Of a DNA stretch of 44,556 nucleotides, positions 14,840-22,870 are shown piece by piece (the stretch's first letter is position 1; each line of letters opens with the position of its first letter). The position numbers were made by a program, and so were the translations under genes. The notes beneath the pieces are model-generated. The model ran no database searches, was not told the origin of the DNA, and worked only from the letters and a program-made list of their open reading frames with translations. The DNA lies in assembly GCA_025458865.1 (NCBI GenBank), contig JALORP010000028.1:1-44556 (forward strand), in the 5' to 3' direction. This DNA comes from Steroidobacteraceae bacterium. GTDB lineage: Bacteria; Pseudomonadota; Gammaproteobacteria; Steroidobacterales; Steroidobacteraceae.

Positions 14840-16906
14840 TCAGAAACGGAACGACGCGGTAACGCCCGCCTGGCGCGGGTCGCCGAGCCGCAGGTAGAGC
14901 TTCGCCGGGAAGTCCGGCGGCTCGTTGCCGAAATAGAAGCCGCGCACGGCGTAGCGCTCGTCGAAAGCGTTGCGCAGCCAGGCGTGCACGGACCAGTTCG
15001 CCGCCTCGTAGCCGGCGCGTAGATTGACCAGCGTGTACGCCCCCGAGCGCTCGTCGTGGCTGGTGTCGTAGTAGAACCGGTCCTGGCCGCCGACGTCGGC
15101 GCGCGCCATCCAGCCGGCCGGGTGGCGCCAGGTCGCGGCGAGCGAGTAGCGCCAGGACGGCGCGTGCGCCCACTCGCGCCCGTCGAGGTCGCGGTCGCCG
15201 TACTGGTAGCCCAGGTACTCGGACTCCATCAGCGACAGCGTCGCAGCCACGAGCAGCCGGGGGTGCGCCTGCCACTGCAGGCTGCCCTCGAGGCCCGTCG
15301 CGCGGCCGCGCGCGGCATTGTCGGTGTAGTAGACGAAGGTCAGCGGGTCCTGCGGATCGAGCTGAAAGGAAGTTGCGACCTGCTGGTCCTCGCGTCGCAG
15401 GTGGAAGACGGACAGGTCGCCGGCGAGGCCGAGCGAATCCCAGCGCCCCTTCACGCCCGCCTCGAAGCTGACCGCATATTCCGGGTCGAACTGCAGGCGA
15501 TCCCCGGGGATCACCGCGCCGATGTTGAAACCGCCAGCCTTGAAGCCGCGCGAGACCGAAAGCCAGCCCTGGACGTTCTCGCCGAGGACCCGGCTGAGCG
15601 AGAGCTGCCCACCCCACATGCGGTCGCGCGGATCGAAGGCCGCACCGTCGGTATCCGAGTAACGGGCCTCGCGCTGCTCGAGGCGCAGGCCCGCCGTGAG
15701 CGTCGTCAGTGCCGAAAGGGACCAGTCGGCCTCGCCGTAGAGCGCAACGTTCGTGGCCCGGTAGCGGCTGTCGAGACTGCGGACGAACGTCTCGCCGAGG
15801 TAGTTGCCGTCGTCGTCTTGCGCGTTGTCTTCCTCGAGCCGCGAGGCAAAGGCGCCGGCGATCCAGCCGAGCGTGCCCGCCGCGCCCTCGAGCCGCAGGT
15901 CCTGGCTCAGGGTCGTGCGCGTGCGCAGCGTGCGCGAGAAGAAGTCGTAGGGCCCGGCGTCGCCCCAGTCGCGGTCGTTGCCCCAGTCGCCATCGAAGCT
16001 CGCCTCGAGCGTCGTGTCCGACCAGGCGGTGATGCTGCGAAACGCCGGGCCTGCGCCGGGCTCGAAGCGCGCGTCCGCTGACGCGCCGGTCGAGCGCTGG
16101 GCGTCGCGGCCCGGCCGGTCCGAGAGCGTCCGGAAGGAATTGTCGATGGCGAAGGCGTCGTAGCCGTTGTCGAGGTCGGCATGCAGCAGCGTCAGGTCCA
16201 GCTGCCAGCCGGCCGCGGGCAGGAGGCGCAGGCGCGCCCGCGCCGTCAATTCGTCGCGCTGGTTGGTGTCGTCCCGGCCAAGGTAGGCGTTCTCGCGGAA
16301 CCCGTCGCTCGTCGCCTGCTGCAGCGCGACGCGCCAGGCCGCGCCATCGCCCGCTGCCGCCGGCAGCGCTCCGCCGGCGACGACGCCCGCGCCCCACAGC
16401 CCGTCCTCCGCGAAGCTCGCCTCGACCCCGAGCTCGCGTTCAGGACGCGGCGCGCGGGTCGCGACCTTGATGAGTCCCGCGAGCGCGTTCGCGCCGTAGC
16501 GCGTTCCCTGCGGGCCGCGCAGCACCTCGACCTGCTCCACGTCGAACAGGGTCGCCACCATGCCGAGGCCGCTGAAGTCGATCTCGTCCACCAGGAAGCC
16601 CACCGACGGGTTCGGCGCGCCCTGGTACTGCTCGAGCTCGCCGATGCCGCGCAGCTGGAAGTAGCGCGGCCGCGAACTCGCGCCGGCCCAGGAGAGCGAA
16701 GGCACCTGCGGCAGCAGTTCCTCGAGGTGCTGAACGCCGCCGTCAGCGACGGTGCGCTGGTCGAGGACCGTCGCGCTGACCGGGAGCTCCGCGAGCGGCA
16801 CTTCCCGCAGCGAGGCGGTCACGACGATTTCCTCGAGACGCGGTGGTTCCGCGGCGGAGGCGACGACGGGCGCGGCGGCGAGCGCCGCCATCAGGACACT
16901 GCGCAT
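14840..16906 (-). CDS. TonB-dependent outer membrane receptor, thiamine-regulated
   Basis: The 688-residue product begins with a signal peptide ending near ASA-AEP (about residue 19), followed by a TonB box (EEIVVTAS, 25-32), a plug domain with RGIGELEQY and VEVLRGPQGTRYGANALAG (starting near 126), and a beta-barrel that ends in Phe as expected. It takes up a scarce ligand across the outer membrane. Its position directly behind a TPP riboswitch and ahead of thiamine transport genes identifies thiamine, or a thiamine form, as the ligand; such receptors have been called Omr1 in comparative studies of THI-box regulons. The ATG at 16906 has only a weak GAGG upstream and may depend on coupling to a short upstream frame. 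Confidence 0.92.
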   Translation of the reverse strand: MRSVLMAALAAAPVVASAAEPPRLEEIVVTASLREVPLAELPVSATVLDQRTVADGGVQHLEELLPQVPSLSWAGASSRPRYFQLRGIGELEQYQGAPNPSVGFLVDEIDFSGLGMVATLFDVEQVEVLRGPQGTRYGANALAGLIKVATRAPRPERELGVEASFAEDGLWGAGVVAGGALPAAAGDGAAWRVALQQATSDGFRENAYLGRDDTNQRDELTARARLRLLPAAGWQLDLTLLHADLDNGYDAFAIDNSFRTLSDRPGRDAQRSTGASADARFEPGAGPAFRSITAWSDTTLEASFDGDWGNDRDWGDAGPYDFFSRTLRTRTTLSQDLRLEGAAGTLGWIAGAFASRLEEDNAQDDDGNYLGETFVRSLDSRYRATNVALYGEADWSLSALTTLTAGLRLEQREARYSDTDGAAFDPRDRMWGGQLSLSRVLGENVQGWLSVSRGFKAGGFNIGAVIPGDRLQFDPEYAVSFEAGVKGRWDSLGLAGDLSVFHLRREDQQVATSFQLDPQDPLTFVYYTDNAARGRATGLEGSLQWQAHPRLLVAATLSLMESEYLGYQYGDRDLDGREWAHAPSWRYSLAATWRHPAGWMARADVGGQDRFYYDTSHDERSGAYTLVNLRAGYEAANWSVHAWLRNAFDERYAVRGFYFGNEPPDFPAKLYLRLGDPRQAGVTASFRF

Positions 16907-16913
16907 GGCGGCC

Positions 16914-16973
16914 TCAGGCGCGGCCCGGCGCGGCGCGAAGACTGGTGGAAACGACGGTGTTCGAGTGGCTCAT
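16914..16973 (-). CDS. Possible 19-residue leader peptide behind the TPP riboswitch
   Basis: Directly after the aptamer an ATG (16973) opens a 19-codon frame (MSHSNTVVSTSLRAAPGRA) that stops 7 bases before the TonB receptor ATG. The only good ribosome site here, GGGAG, is part of the 3' strand of the aptamer's closing helix and sits 5-6 bases before this ATG. Ligand binding could therefore hide it. This is a proposal from spacing alone; no homology is recognised. Confidence 0.35.
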   Translation of the reverse strand: MSHSNTVVSTSLRAAPGRA

Positions 16974-16978
16974 GCCTG

Positions 16979-17080
16979 CTCCCTACGCCGGTCCTAACCG
17001 GATCAGGTTCAACGGGTTTGCCGGTGAGCTCGGTTGAGCGGTCGGCATCTCAGGCCCTTGCGGGCCACCCCAAGGCGGAG
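16979..17080 (-). promoter_or_regulatory. TPP (THI-box) riboswitch
   Basis: Read on the minus strand, the conserved elements occur in order: a CTCCGCC...GGGGTG 5' part, the CTGAGA core (about 17054-17049), and the near-invariant CCCGTTGAACCTGATC followed by CGGCGTAGGGAG. The closing helix pairs CTCCGCC at 17080-17074 with the GGC...GGAG end at 16990-16979. It precedes the thiamine uptake operon by 72 bases, so thiamine pyrophosphate should switch the operon off. No T-run terminator follows, which favours translational control. Confidence 0.95.
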
Positions 17081-17083
17081 TGA

Positions 17084-17112
17084 AGCGTATCGGGGCACGG
17101 GCGGCGAGGCAA
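17084..17112 (-). promoter_or_regulatory. Predicted promoter of the thiamine operon
   Basis: On the minus strand TTGCCT (17112-17107) and TACGCT (17089-17084) are spaced by 17 bp. The transcript would begin at about 17077, right at the first bases of the aptamer. Confidence 0.45.
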
Positions 17113-17170
17113 GTAGCGAGCGGGCAGCGGCGGGAGGCCCGTGCTCCACGCTTCGTGGATGCAGGCCGGG

Positions 17171-18478
17171 TCAGGGCGCCTCGGCTTCCTGCGGTGTGCC
17201 GGCCTCCATCCCGTCGTGACTGTCCGCGATCACCCGGTTCCGGCCGGAGCGCTTGGCCAGGTACAGGCAGGTGTCGGCGCGTTCGATCAGCGCCGGCACC
17301 TGCACCTCCCGGCGGCGGGCCGCGACGCCGACGCTCATCGTCACGCCAAGGCCCGGCGACAGCGTGGACCAGTCTTCCGACGCCACCGCCAGGCGGAGCT
17401 CCTCGCAGACGATGCGCGCAGCGTCCTCGTCGAGACCGGGAAAGCAGAAGAGGAACTCCTCGCCGCCGTAGCGGGCGACCATTCCCGCAGAGCCGATGCG
17501 CGACTCGAAAACGCGCGCCACGCGTTCGAGCACGCGGTCGCCGACGCCGTGCGAATGCCGGTCGTTGATCTGCTTGAAGTGATCGATGTCCGCCAGCGCG
17601 ACGCTGAAGGCGACGCCGTCCCGCAGGGCGCGATCGAGCTCGCCGCGCAGGTGATCGTCGGCGTGGCGGCGGTTGTAGAGGCCGGTGAGCGTGTCCTGCG
17701 CCGCCAGGCGCTCGAGCTGACGCGTCTTCTCCTGCAGCGCGGCGGTTCGATCGGCGACGAGACGTTCGAGGCGCATCCGCATCTCCGCGAAGCGCTTGAG
17801 CGCCAGCATGCCCGCCGCGAGCACCGCCAGCAGCAGCACGAGCACGCCGGTCTCCATCCGGGTCCAGGTGATGGCGACGACGATCGCGACCAATCCGGCC
17901 GCCAGTTCCATGGTGGTATCGAACAGGCTGAAGGCCTGGCGGGGCGACTGCCCGCGCAGGAAATAGAGACCCATCATCCCGGCCTCGTTGATGAGCTGCA
18001 TCGCGAGGAGCGTCAGCAGCACCGCGCCGAACGACGCGAGGCCGAGCCCGTCCAGCGGCACGGCGCCGCCGGCCGCGAGGTAGAGATGCCCGGCGGCGAG
18101 CACCATCAGCGCCATGAGGCCGGAATTGGTCAGCGACGCGAAGAGCACCGCGCGCAGCGGCTGGCCCTTCCCCAGCCGGTGCCACGGGTATATCAGCGAG
18201 GCGAGGCCGTTGATCCAGGCGGCGTCCACCGGCCCGAGCACCAGCAGGCTCGAGACCTGCGCCACGCGATCGAAGGACACATAGCCGAAAGCCGAGTGTT
18301 CGTAGCCGATCGCGATCGTGAAAAGGCCGAACCCCAGGAAGAACAGCACGACCGGCCAGTCGCCCGCGTCGAGGCTGCTGCCCGGGAACGACAGGGCAAC
18401 GGCGATCAGCGCCGCGGTGAACAGCGCAATGCCGTACGCGTACTCACCCGGACGGGACCAGGGGCGTCGCTGTTCCAT
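17171..18478 (-). CDS. Membrane-bound diguanylate cyclase (GGDEF domain)
   Basis: The product (435 residues from ATG 18478, 450 from a GTG at 18523) has a hydrophobic N-terminal half with roughly seven or eight membrane segments, a short coiled region (FAEMRMRLERLVADRTAALQEKTRQLERLA) and a C-terminal GGDEF domain with DTLTGLYNRR, the active-site RYGGEEF and the closing ADTCLYLAKRSGRN. It should make cyclic di-GMP at the membrane. The RxxD product-inhibition site is absent: the matching positions read GSAG. The sensory ligand is unknown. It lies downstream of the atypical SDR on the same strand with a 100-150 bp gap, so it is probably separate. Confidence 0.92.
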   Translation of the reverse strand: MEQRRPWSRPGEYAYGIALFTAALIAVALSFPGSSLDAGDWPVVLFFLGFGLFTIAIGYEHSAFGYVSFDRVAQVSSLLVLGPVDAAWINGLASLIYPWHRLGKGQPLRAVLFASLTNSGLMALMVLAAGHLYLAAGGAVPLDGLGLASFGAVLLTLLAMQLINEAGMMGLYFLRGQSPRQAFSLFDTTMELAAGLVAIVVAITWTRMETGVLVLLLAVLAAGMLALKRFAEMRMRLERLVADRTAALQEKTRQLERLAAQDTLTGLYNRRHADDHLRGELDRALRDGVAFSVALADIDHFKQINDRHSHGVGDRVLERVARVFESRIGSAGMVARYGGEEFLFCFPGLDEDAARIVCEELRLAVASEDWSTLSPGLGVTMSVGVAARRREVQVPALIERADTCLYLAKRSGRNRVIADSHDGMEAGTPQEAEAP

Positions 18479-18627
18479 GGGCTCGCGGCCGCGGGACGTG
18501 GACCCGAACCTTAGCAGGAACACGCCCTGTGAGTTTCAGCCGGGACGAACTCCCCTGCTCTCCTCGCCGGGCCGTTGTCGTCCAGCACCGGACCGGTACC
18601 GGGAAAACAAGGGCCTTCCGCCTCGGG

Positions 18628-19530
18628 CTATCGCCCCTGGACGCGGAAGTAGTCGGGAATCCCCGCCGGCCAGTCCTCGCCCCACATCTGCCGGCCGCCG
18701 TCCACGGCGAGCAGCTCGCCGGTGATGAACTTGCCGGTGTCCTCGGCAGCGAGGTAGGCGACGGCGTTGCCGATGTCATAGGCATCGCCGAGGGTCAGCA
18801 TGGGATTCGAGACGCGGAAGGCCTCGGCCGCCTCGCGCGGGTACACGTTGAGGCCGTCGGTGGCGATGGAACCCGGCGCGACGCAATTGACCCGGATCCT
18901 GAGCGGCGCCCACTCGACCGCCAGCGACTTGCTCAGGTAGATGACGCCGGCGCGCGCCGCGCAGGTGTGCGCGACCTGCGGCATGCCCCGGCTCACCACG
19001 GCCACGATGTTGACGATCGAGCCGGGATGGCCGTGGTCGCGCCACTGCCTTGCGGCCGACTGCATCATGTACCAGGTGCCGTTGAGGTTGGTGTCGATGA
19101 CGGCGTTCCAGCCCTTGACGGTGTAGTCGATCGCCGCCTGCGGAAACTGGCCGCCGCCGTTGTTGACCAGGACGTCGAGCCGGCCGAAGCGCTCCCAGGC
19201 CTCGGCCACGAGCGCGTCCACCTGCGCCGGATCGCGGATGGTCATTGCACGCGTCGCGACGGCGCGGCCGAGCAGGCGCTCGATGCCTGTCGCGGTCTCC
19301 GCAAGCTTCTCGGCGCGGCGGCCGCAGATCATGACGTCCGCGCCGAGGCGCGCCATCTGGTAAGCCATCGCGCGGCCGAGGCCGCTCCCGCCACCCGAGA
19401 TCAGGACAGCCTTCCCGGCGAAGAGGTCCGGCCGGAAGGGCATCGGGTGGGTGGCGAGTTCTTCGTCGGTCATCCCCCACTGCTTCGGCGGCTCCAGCTG
19501 GACCCGGGCCGCCTTGTCGCTGGAATTCAT
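18628..19530 (-). CDS. Atypical SDR, 2,4-dienoyl-CoA-reductase-like, lacking the Tyr-Lys pair
   Basis: A 300-residue protein with the SDR cofactor motif SGGGSGLG at 45-52 and NNGG at 123-126. In place of YxxxK it has Thr189 and Arg193 (HTCAARAG), and the usual catalytic Ser position falls in NIVAV. The architecture, with an extended N-terminus and C-terminus, resembles the dienoyl-CoA reductase branch, where Tyr is also missing but Lys is usually kept. Classical SDR chemistry is therefore doubtful. The ATG at 19530 has GGGAG upstream. A longer frame to 19683 would run through the promoter and operator and is rejected. The promoter carries operator copy 2. Confidence 0.88.
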   Translation of the reverse strand: MNSSDKAARVQLEPPKQWGMTDEELATHPMPFRPDLFAGKAVLISGGGSGLGRAMAYQMARLGADVMICGRRAEKLAETATGIERLLGRAVATRAMTIRDPAQVDALVAEAWERFGRLDVLVNNGGGQFPQAAIDYTVKGWNAVIDTNLNGTWYMMQSAARQWRDHGHPGSIVNIVAVVSRGMPQVAHTCAARAGVIYLSKSLAVEWAPLRIRVNCVAPGSIATDGLNVYPREAAEAFRVSNPMLTLGDAYDIGNAVAYLAAEDTGKFITGELLAVDGGRQMWGEDWPAGIPDYFRVQGR

Positions 19531-19558
19531 CGTGGCTCCCGCTGCGTGGGTTCTGGCC

Positions 19559-19587
19559 AGTATAGGAGCGCGGCGACGGGAAAAGAA
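19559..19587 (-). promoter_or_regulatory. Promoter of the atypical SDR gene
   Basis: On the minus strand TTCTTT (19587-19582) and TATACT (19564-19559) are spaced by 17 bp. The -10 box lies 21 bp from the palindrome, the same distance as at operator copy 1. Confidence 0.6.
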
Positions 19588-19603
19588 ACAGTCCTGACTG
19601 TTT
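19586..19603. promoter_or_regulatory. Palindromic operator, copy 2
   Basis: AAACAGTCCTGACTGTTT matches the perfect palindrome at 3110 at 17 of 18 positions. It lies between the divergent SDR (18628) and acyl-CoA synthetase (19670) genes. Only the leftward promoter is convincing, so control of the synthetase is possible but not shown. Confidence 0.78.
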
Positions 19604-19669
19604 ATTTTTGCGGCTTGCGCGTGTACCGTTGGAACACCAGATGTGATCGTGTGACGGACGGGGGGTCCT

Positions 19670-21400
19670 ATGGCGGCACGCAAGGCGGCAGGCGGTTCCG
19701 GGGCTTCGAAGTCCCCGACGGTGCCCTTCGAGTCCTATGCCGGCGAGGATCTGGCGCGGCTTCGCATCTCGGTCACCACGATGGGCGACCTGCTGCTGAC
19801 GGCGGCGGACCGCGACCCGGACAAGCTGGCGCTGGTGTTCCCCGGGAAGGAGTACACCTACGCAGAGCTCGCCGAGCGCGCGCTGCGACGGGCCCGCAGC
19901 CTGCAGGCGCTCGGCGTGAAGCCGCGCGACCACGTCGGCATCCTGATGCACACCTGCCCGGAGTTCGTCGAACTCTACTTCGCAATCGCCTTCTGCGGCG
20001 CGGTCATCGTTCCGATCAACGCGCGCTACAAGTCCGCCGAGATCGGCTACGTCGTCGAGAACGCGGACCTCACGACCCTCGTCACCACGGACTCGATCGC
20101 CGAGCAGGTCAGTTTCGTCGACCGGCTCGAGCAGGCGTTCCCGAGGCTCCCGGAACAGAAGAACCCGCGCAAGCTCAAGCTGGCCGCGGCGCCGAAGCTG
20201 CGCAACGTGGTGCTGTTCGGCTCGAGCGAGCGCCCGGGCTTCGTCGGCGAGGCCGAGTTCATGGCCGCAGGCGAATCCGTTCCCCTGGAACAGGTCCACG
20301 AGACGCGACTGCGCGTGCGGCTGCGCGACTACGCGCTGATGCTGTACACCTCGGGCACCACGGCGAACCCGAAGGGCTGCCTGATCACCCACGAGGCGCA
20401 GGTGCGCAACTCGATTGCGCTCGGGCGGCACCGCTACCGCCTCACCCACCGCGACTCGCTGTGGTCGCCGCTGCCGATGTTCCACATCGCCGCGGTGCTG
20501 CCGATGCTCGCGATCTTCGACGTCGGCGGCACCTACCTGACCATGGGCTATTTCGACGCAGGCGTCGCGCTCAAGATGCTGGAGGACTACAAGGTAACCG
20601 CGGCGTACCCGTCCTTCGTGACCATCATGCAGGGCCTCATCTACCACCCGGACTTCCCGAAGCGGAACCTCACCAGCCTCAGGCTCATGAACTCGAACTT
20701 CGCCGTGCAGCCGCCCGGCGTCGCCGAGCCGATCATGCAGGCGATGCCCGATGCGCTGCAGGTGGGCAGCTTCGGCATGACGGAGGCCTCGGGCACGGTC
20801 TGCACCGGCTCGCCCGACGAGCCCGAGAGCCGGCGCATCTCGCGCCTCGGGCGCCCGCTGCCCGGCCTCGAGGTCCGCGTGGTCGATCCCGAAACCAAGC
20901 ACGACCTGCCGATCGGGCTGAGGGGCGAGGTGCTGGTCCGCGGCTACAGCCTGTTCGAGGGCTATTACCGCGATGCCGCGAAGACGGCGCAGGCCCTCGA
21001 CGCGGACGGCTGGTTCCACACCGGCGACATCGGATCGCTGGACGAGCACGGCACCATCCTCTTCCACGGCCGCTTCAAGGACATGCTCAAGGTCGGCGGC
21101 GAGAACGTGGCGGCCGCCGAGATCGAGGCGCACCTTCAGCGGCATTCCGCGGTGAAGCTGGCGCAGGTGGTCGGCATCCCCGACGCGAAGTACGTCGAGG
21201 TACCGGCCGCGTTCGTGGAGCTCGAGCCGGGCGCGAGCGCCACGGCCGAAGAGCTGGTCGCGCACTGCCGGGCGGAGATCGCGAGCTTCAAGGTGCCGCG
21301 CCACATACGCTTCGTGCAGGAGTGGCCGATGTCCTCGAGCAAGATCCAGAAGTTCAAGCTGCGGACGGAGCTCGTCAGCGAGCTGGGCCTCGGCGACTGA
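19670..21400 (+). CDS. AMP-forming acyl-CoA synthetase
   Basis: The 576-residue product is a member of the ANL adenylating family that activates a carboxylic acid with ATP and CoA. The motifs are in order: phosphate-binding YTSGTTANPKG (226-236), SFGMTEASG, GWFHTGD, the hinge region KDMLKVGGENVAAAEIE and the C-terminal catalytic Lys in SSKIQKFKLR. The acid cannot be predicted; relatives activate medium/long fatty acids, cyclohexane carboxylates or steroid side chains. A G-run lies 6-7 bases before the ATG. It is followed after 29 bp by a small ABM gene on the same strand. Confidence 0.94.
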   Translation: MAARKAAGGSGASKSPTVPFESYAGEDLARLRISVTTMGDLLLTAADRDPDKLALVFPGKEYTYAELAERALRRARSLQALGVKPRDHVGILMHTCPEFVELYFAIAFCGAVIVPINARYKSAEIGYVVENADLTTLVTTDSIAEQVSFVDRLEQAFPRLPEQKNPRKLKLAAAPKLRNVVLFGSSERPGFVGEAEFMAAGESVPLEQVHETRLRVRLRDYALMLYTSGTTANPKGCLITHEAQVRNSIALGRHRYRLTHRDSLWSPLPMFHIAAVLPMLAIFDVGGTYLTMGYFDAGVALKMLEDYKVTAAYPSFVTIMQGLIYHPDFPKRNLTSLRLMNSNFAVQPPGVAEPIMQAMPDALQVGSFGMTEASGTVCTGSPDEPESRRISRLGRPLPGLEVRVVDPETKHDLPIGLRGEVLVRGYSLFEGYYRDAAKTAQALDADGWFHTGDIGSLDEHGTILFHGRFKDMLKVGGENVAAAEIEAHLQRHSAVKLAQVVGIPDAKYVEVPAAFVELEPGASATAEELVAHCRAEIASFKVPRHIRFVQEWPMSSSKIQKFKLRTELVSELGLGD

Positions 21401-21429
21401 AGCCCCACGGAAACGGAGGTACTCGAGCG

Positions 21430-21729
21430 ATGACCGTCTTCTTCGCGCTGCTTCGGGTCAAGCCCGGCAAGGAGCAGGAGTTCGAGCGGCTGCAGCAGGA
21501 GCTGTCGAAGCTGACCCACGAGAGCGAGCCGGACACGATCGTCTACGACGTCGTCCGCCACCGCGAGAAGCCCGGCATCTACGCGGTCTACGCGCGCTTC
21601 AAGGACGAGGCGGCCTTCCAGTACCACCAGACCACGCCGTTCCACGACCGGCTCGTGCCGCCGATCGTGGACTGCCTCGAAGGCGGCGCCGAGGGCATGA
21701 CGCTCGACTTCTATGACTGGGTCGGCTGA
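21430..21729 (+). CDS. ABM-domain (dimeric alpha-beta barrel) protein
   Basis: This 99-residue protein resembles the antibiotic biosynthesis monooxygenase domain family: small dimers that oxidise quinols or bind catabolic intermediates without a cofactor. MTVFFALLRVKPGKEQEFE at the start and a central DTIVYDVVRHREKPGIYAVY are typical. Near the end it carries PPIVDCLEGG, which recurs as PGIVDCLDG in the protein at 35978. GGAGG lies about 11 bases before the ATG. It overlaps the next gene by 17 bp if that gene starts at 21713. Confidence 0.82.
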   Translation: MTVFFALLRVKPGKEQEFERLQQELSKLTHESEPDTIVYDVVRHREKPGIYAVYARFKDEAAFQYHQTTPFHDRLVPPIVDCLEGGAEGMTLDFYDWVG

Positions 21730-22258
21730 CGTGGCGCTGTTCGGGCCCGTGATGCAGCTCGGCTTCGTGGTGCCCGACCTCGAGCGTGCCGCCCTGCACT
21801 GGGCGGGCCTCGGCGTCGGCCCCTTCTTCCTGCTGGAGCACATCCAGTTCGCAGAGTGCCGCTACAAGGGCTCGCCGACCCGATTCGACATGTCCGTCGC
21901 CGTCGCCCAGTGGGGTCCGGTGCAGGTCGAGCTGATCCACCAGCACGACGACGTGCCGAGCATCTACACCGAGTTCGACGGCTCGCGCGCCGGCGGGCTT
22001 CAGCACCTCGGGGTCATGACGGACTCCGTTGCGGACCACCTCGAGCGGCTCGCCGCCCAGGGCATCGCGCCGGTGCAGGCCGGCTCCACCGCCAACGGCA
22101 TCAACTTCGCCTACGTCAACACGGACGGGCTGCCGGGCGCGCACCCGGGCGGCATGATCGAGCTGATCGAGCACGGCCCGGCGATCGACGGCTTCTTCGC
22201 GATGGTGCGCAAGGCGGCCGGGAGCTGGGATGGACGCGAACCCCTGCGCCGCCTCTGA
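21713..22258 (+). CDS. VOC/glyoxalase-superfamily protein, first of a tandem pair
   Basis: A 181-residue vicinal-oxygen-chelate protein. It opens with VMQLGFVVPDLERAALHWA, and the later half has GGLQHLGVMTDSVADHLERL and MIELIEHGP, giving paired beta-alpha-beta modules. Candidate metal ligands are the His of QHLG and the Glu of MIELIE. VOC proteins act as dioxygenases, epimerases or lyases, so function is undecided. The ATG at 21713 overlaps the ABM gene; a GTG at 21731, one base after the ABM stop, is an equally reasonable start. The next gene is a paralogue. Confidence 0.83.
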   Translation: MTGSADVALFGPVMQLGFVVPDLERAALHWAGLGVGPFFLLEHIQFAECRYKGSPTRFDMSVAVAQWGPVQVELIHQHDDVPSIYTEFDGSRAGGLQHLGVMTDSVADHLERLAAQGIAPVQAGSTANGINFAYVNTDGLPGAHPGGMIELIEHGPAIDGFFAMVRKAAGSWDGREPLRRL

Positions 22259-22303
22259 CCCGGGCCGCCGCCCGCAGCGCCATCCGGCGCAGGTCGGCGG
22301 CGC

Positions 22304-22858
22304 GTGAGCCGGCCGACCGGCGAACTCAGGATTCCCGGCCTGCCGGCCCTGCGGCCCGTGCAGGTCGCTTACCACGTGCCGGACCCCGTGGCGGCGGCTG
22401 AACGCTACGCGCGGGATTTCGGCTGGGGACCCTTCTTCCTCATGGAGCACATCCCGCTCGCGCGAGCCGCTTGGCGCGGCCAGCCAGCGGAATTCGACCA
22501 TACGTCCGCCTACGGCCAGGCCGGCGACGTGATGGTCGAGCTCATCACCCAGCACAACCAAGGTCCCTCGGCGCTCAGGGACCTCTACGCCGCGGACGAG
22601 TCGGGCCTGCACCACGTCGCCTGCTTCGTCCCCGACCTGCCAGCGGCGCTCGCCGCGTTCGCATCGCGCGGCAACGCGCTGGCGCTCGACGCGCGGACGT
22701 CGACCGGCGTGGATTTCGCGATGGTGGACCTGGTGGACGAGCTCGGCCACATGCTGGAGCTCTACGAGGCCAGCGAGCCGCTGGCGAAGTTCTACGAGTA
22801 CGTGCGTCGCAAGTCTCTCGGGTGGGACGGGCGTGATCCCGTGCGCCGCCTGGGCTGA
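22304..22858 (+). CDS. VOC/glyoxalase-superfamily protein, second of a tandem pair
   Basis: A 184-residue paralogue of the preceding protein: both share the opening xQVAYHVPD/MQLGFVVPD pattern, GPFFLxEHI, the central VELIxQH, the GLxHLG/GLHHVA block and the C-terminal WDGRxPxRRL. Candidate metal ligands are the His residues of LHHVAC and the Glu in HMLELYE. The start is GTG at 22304, 46 bp after its neighbour. The pair may form a heterodimer or act on successive intermediates; this is inference. Confidence 0.83.
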   Translation: MSRPTGELRIPGLPALRPVQVAYHVPDPVAAAERYARDFGWGPFFLMEHIPLARAAWRGQPAEFDHTSAYGQAGDVMVELITQHNQGPSALRDLYAADESGLHHVACFVPDLPAALAAFASRGNALALDARTSTGVDFAMVDLVDELGHMLELYEASEPLAKFYEYVRRKSLGWDGRDPVRRLG

Positions 22859-22870
22859 AGGAGAATCAAC

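Noticed and set aside
17145-17159. TCCACG-CTT-CGTGGA hairpin after the diguanylate cyclase gene as a terminator
   Set aside because: The stem is only 6 bp and has no T-run, so it is too weak to annotate with confidence.
18628-19530. Calling the atypical SDR a pseudogene
   Set aside because: Despite missing catalytic residues the frame is intact, the cofactor motifs are conserved, and it has a good promoter with the shared operator.
18529-21729. 1066-codon plus-strand frame
   Set aside because: Only its last 99 codons (the ABM protein from 21430) look like protein; the rest is antisense to the SDR and out of frame with the acyl-CoA synthetase.
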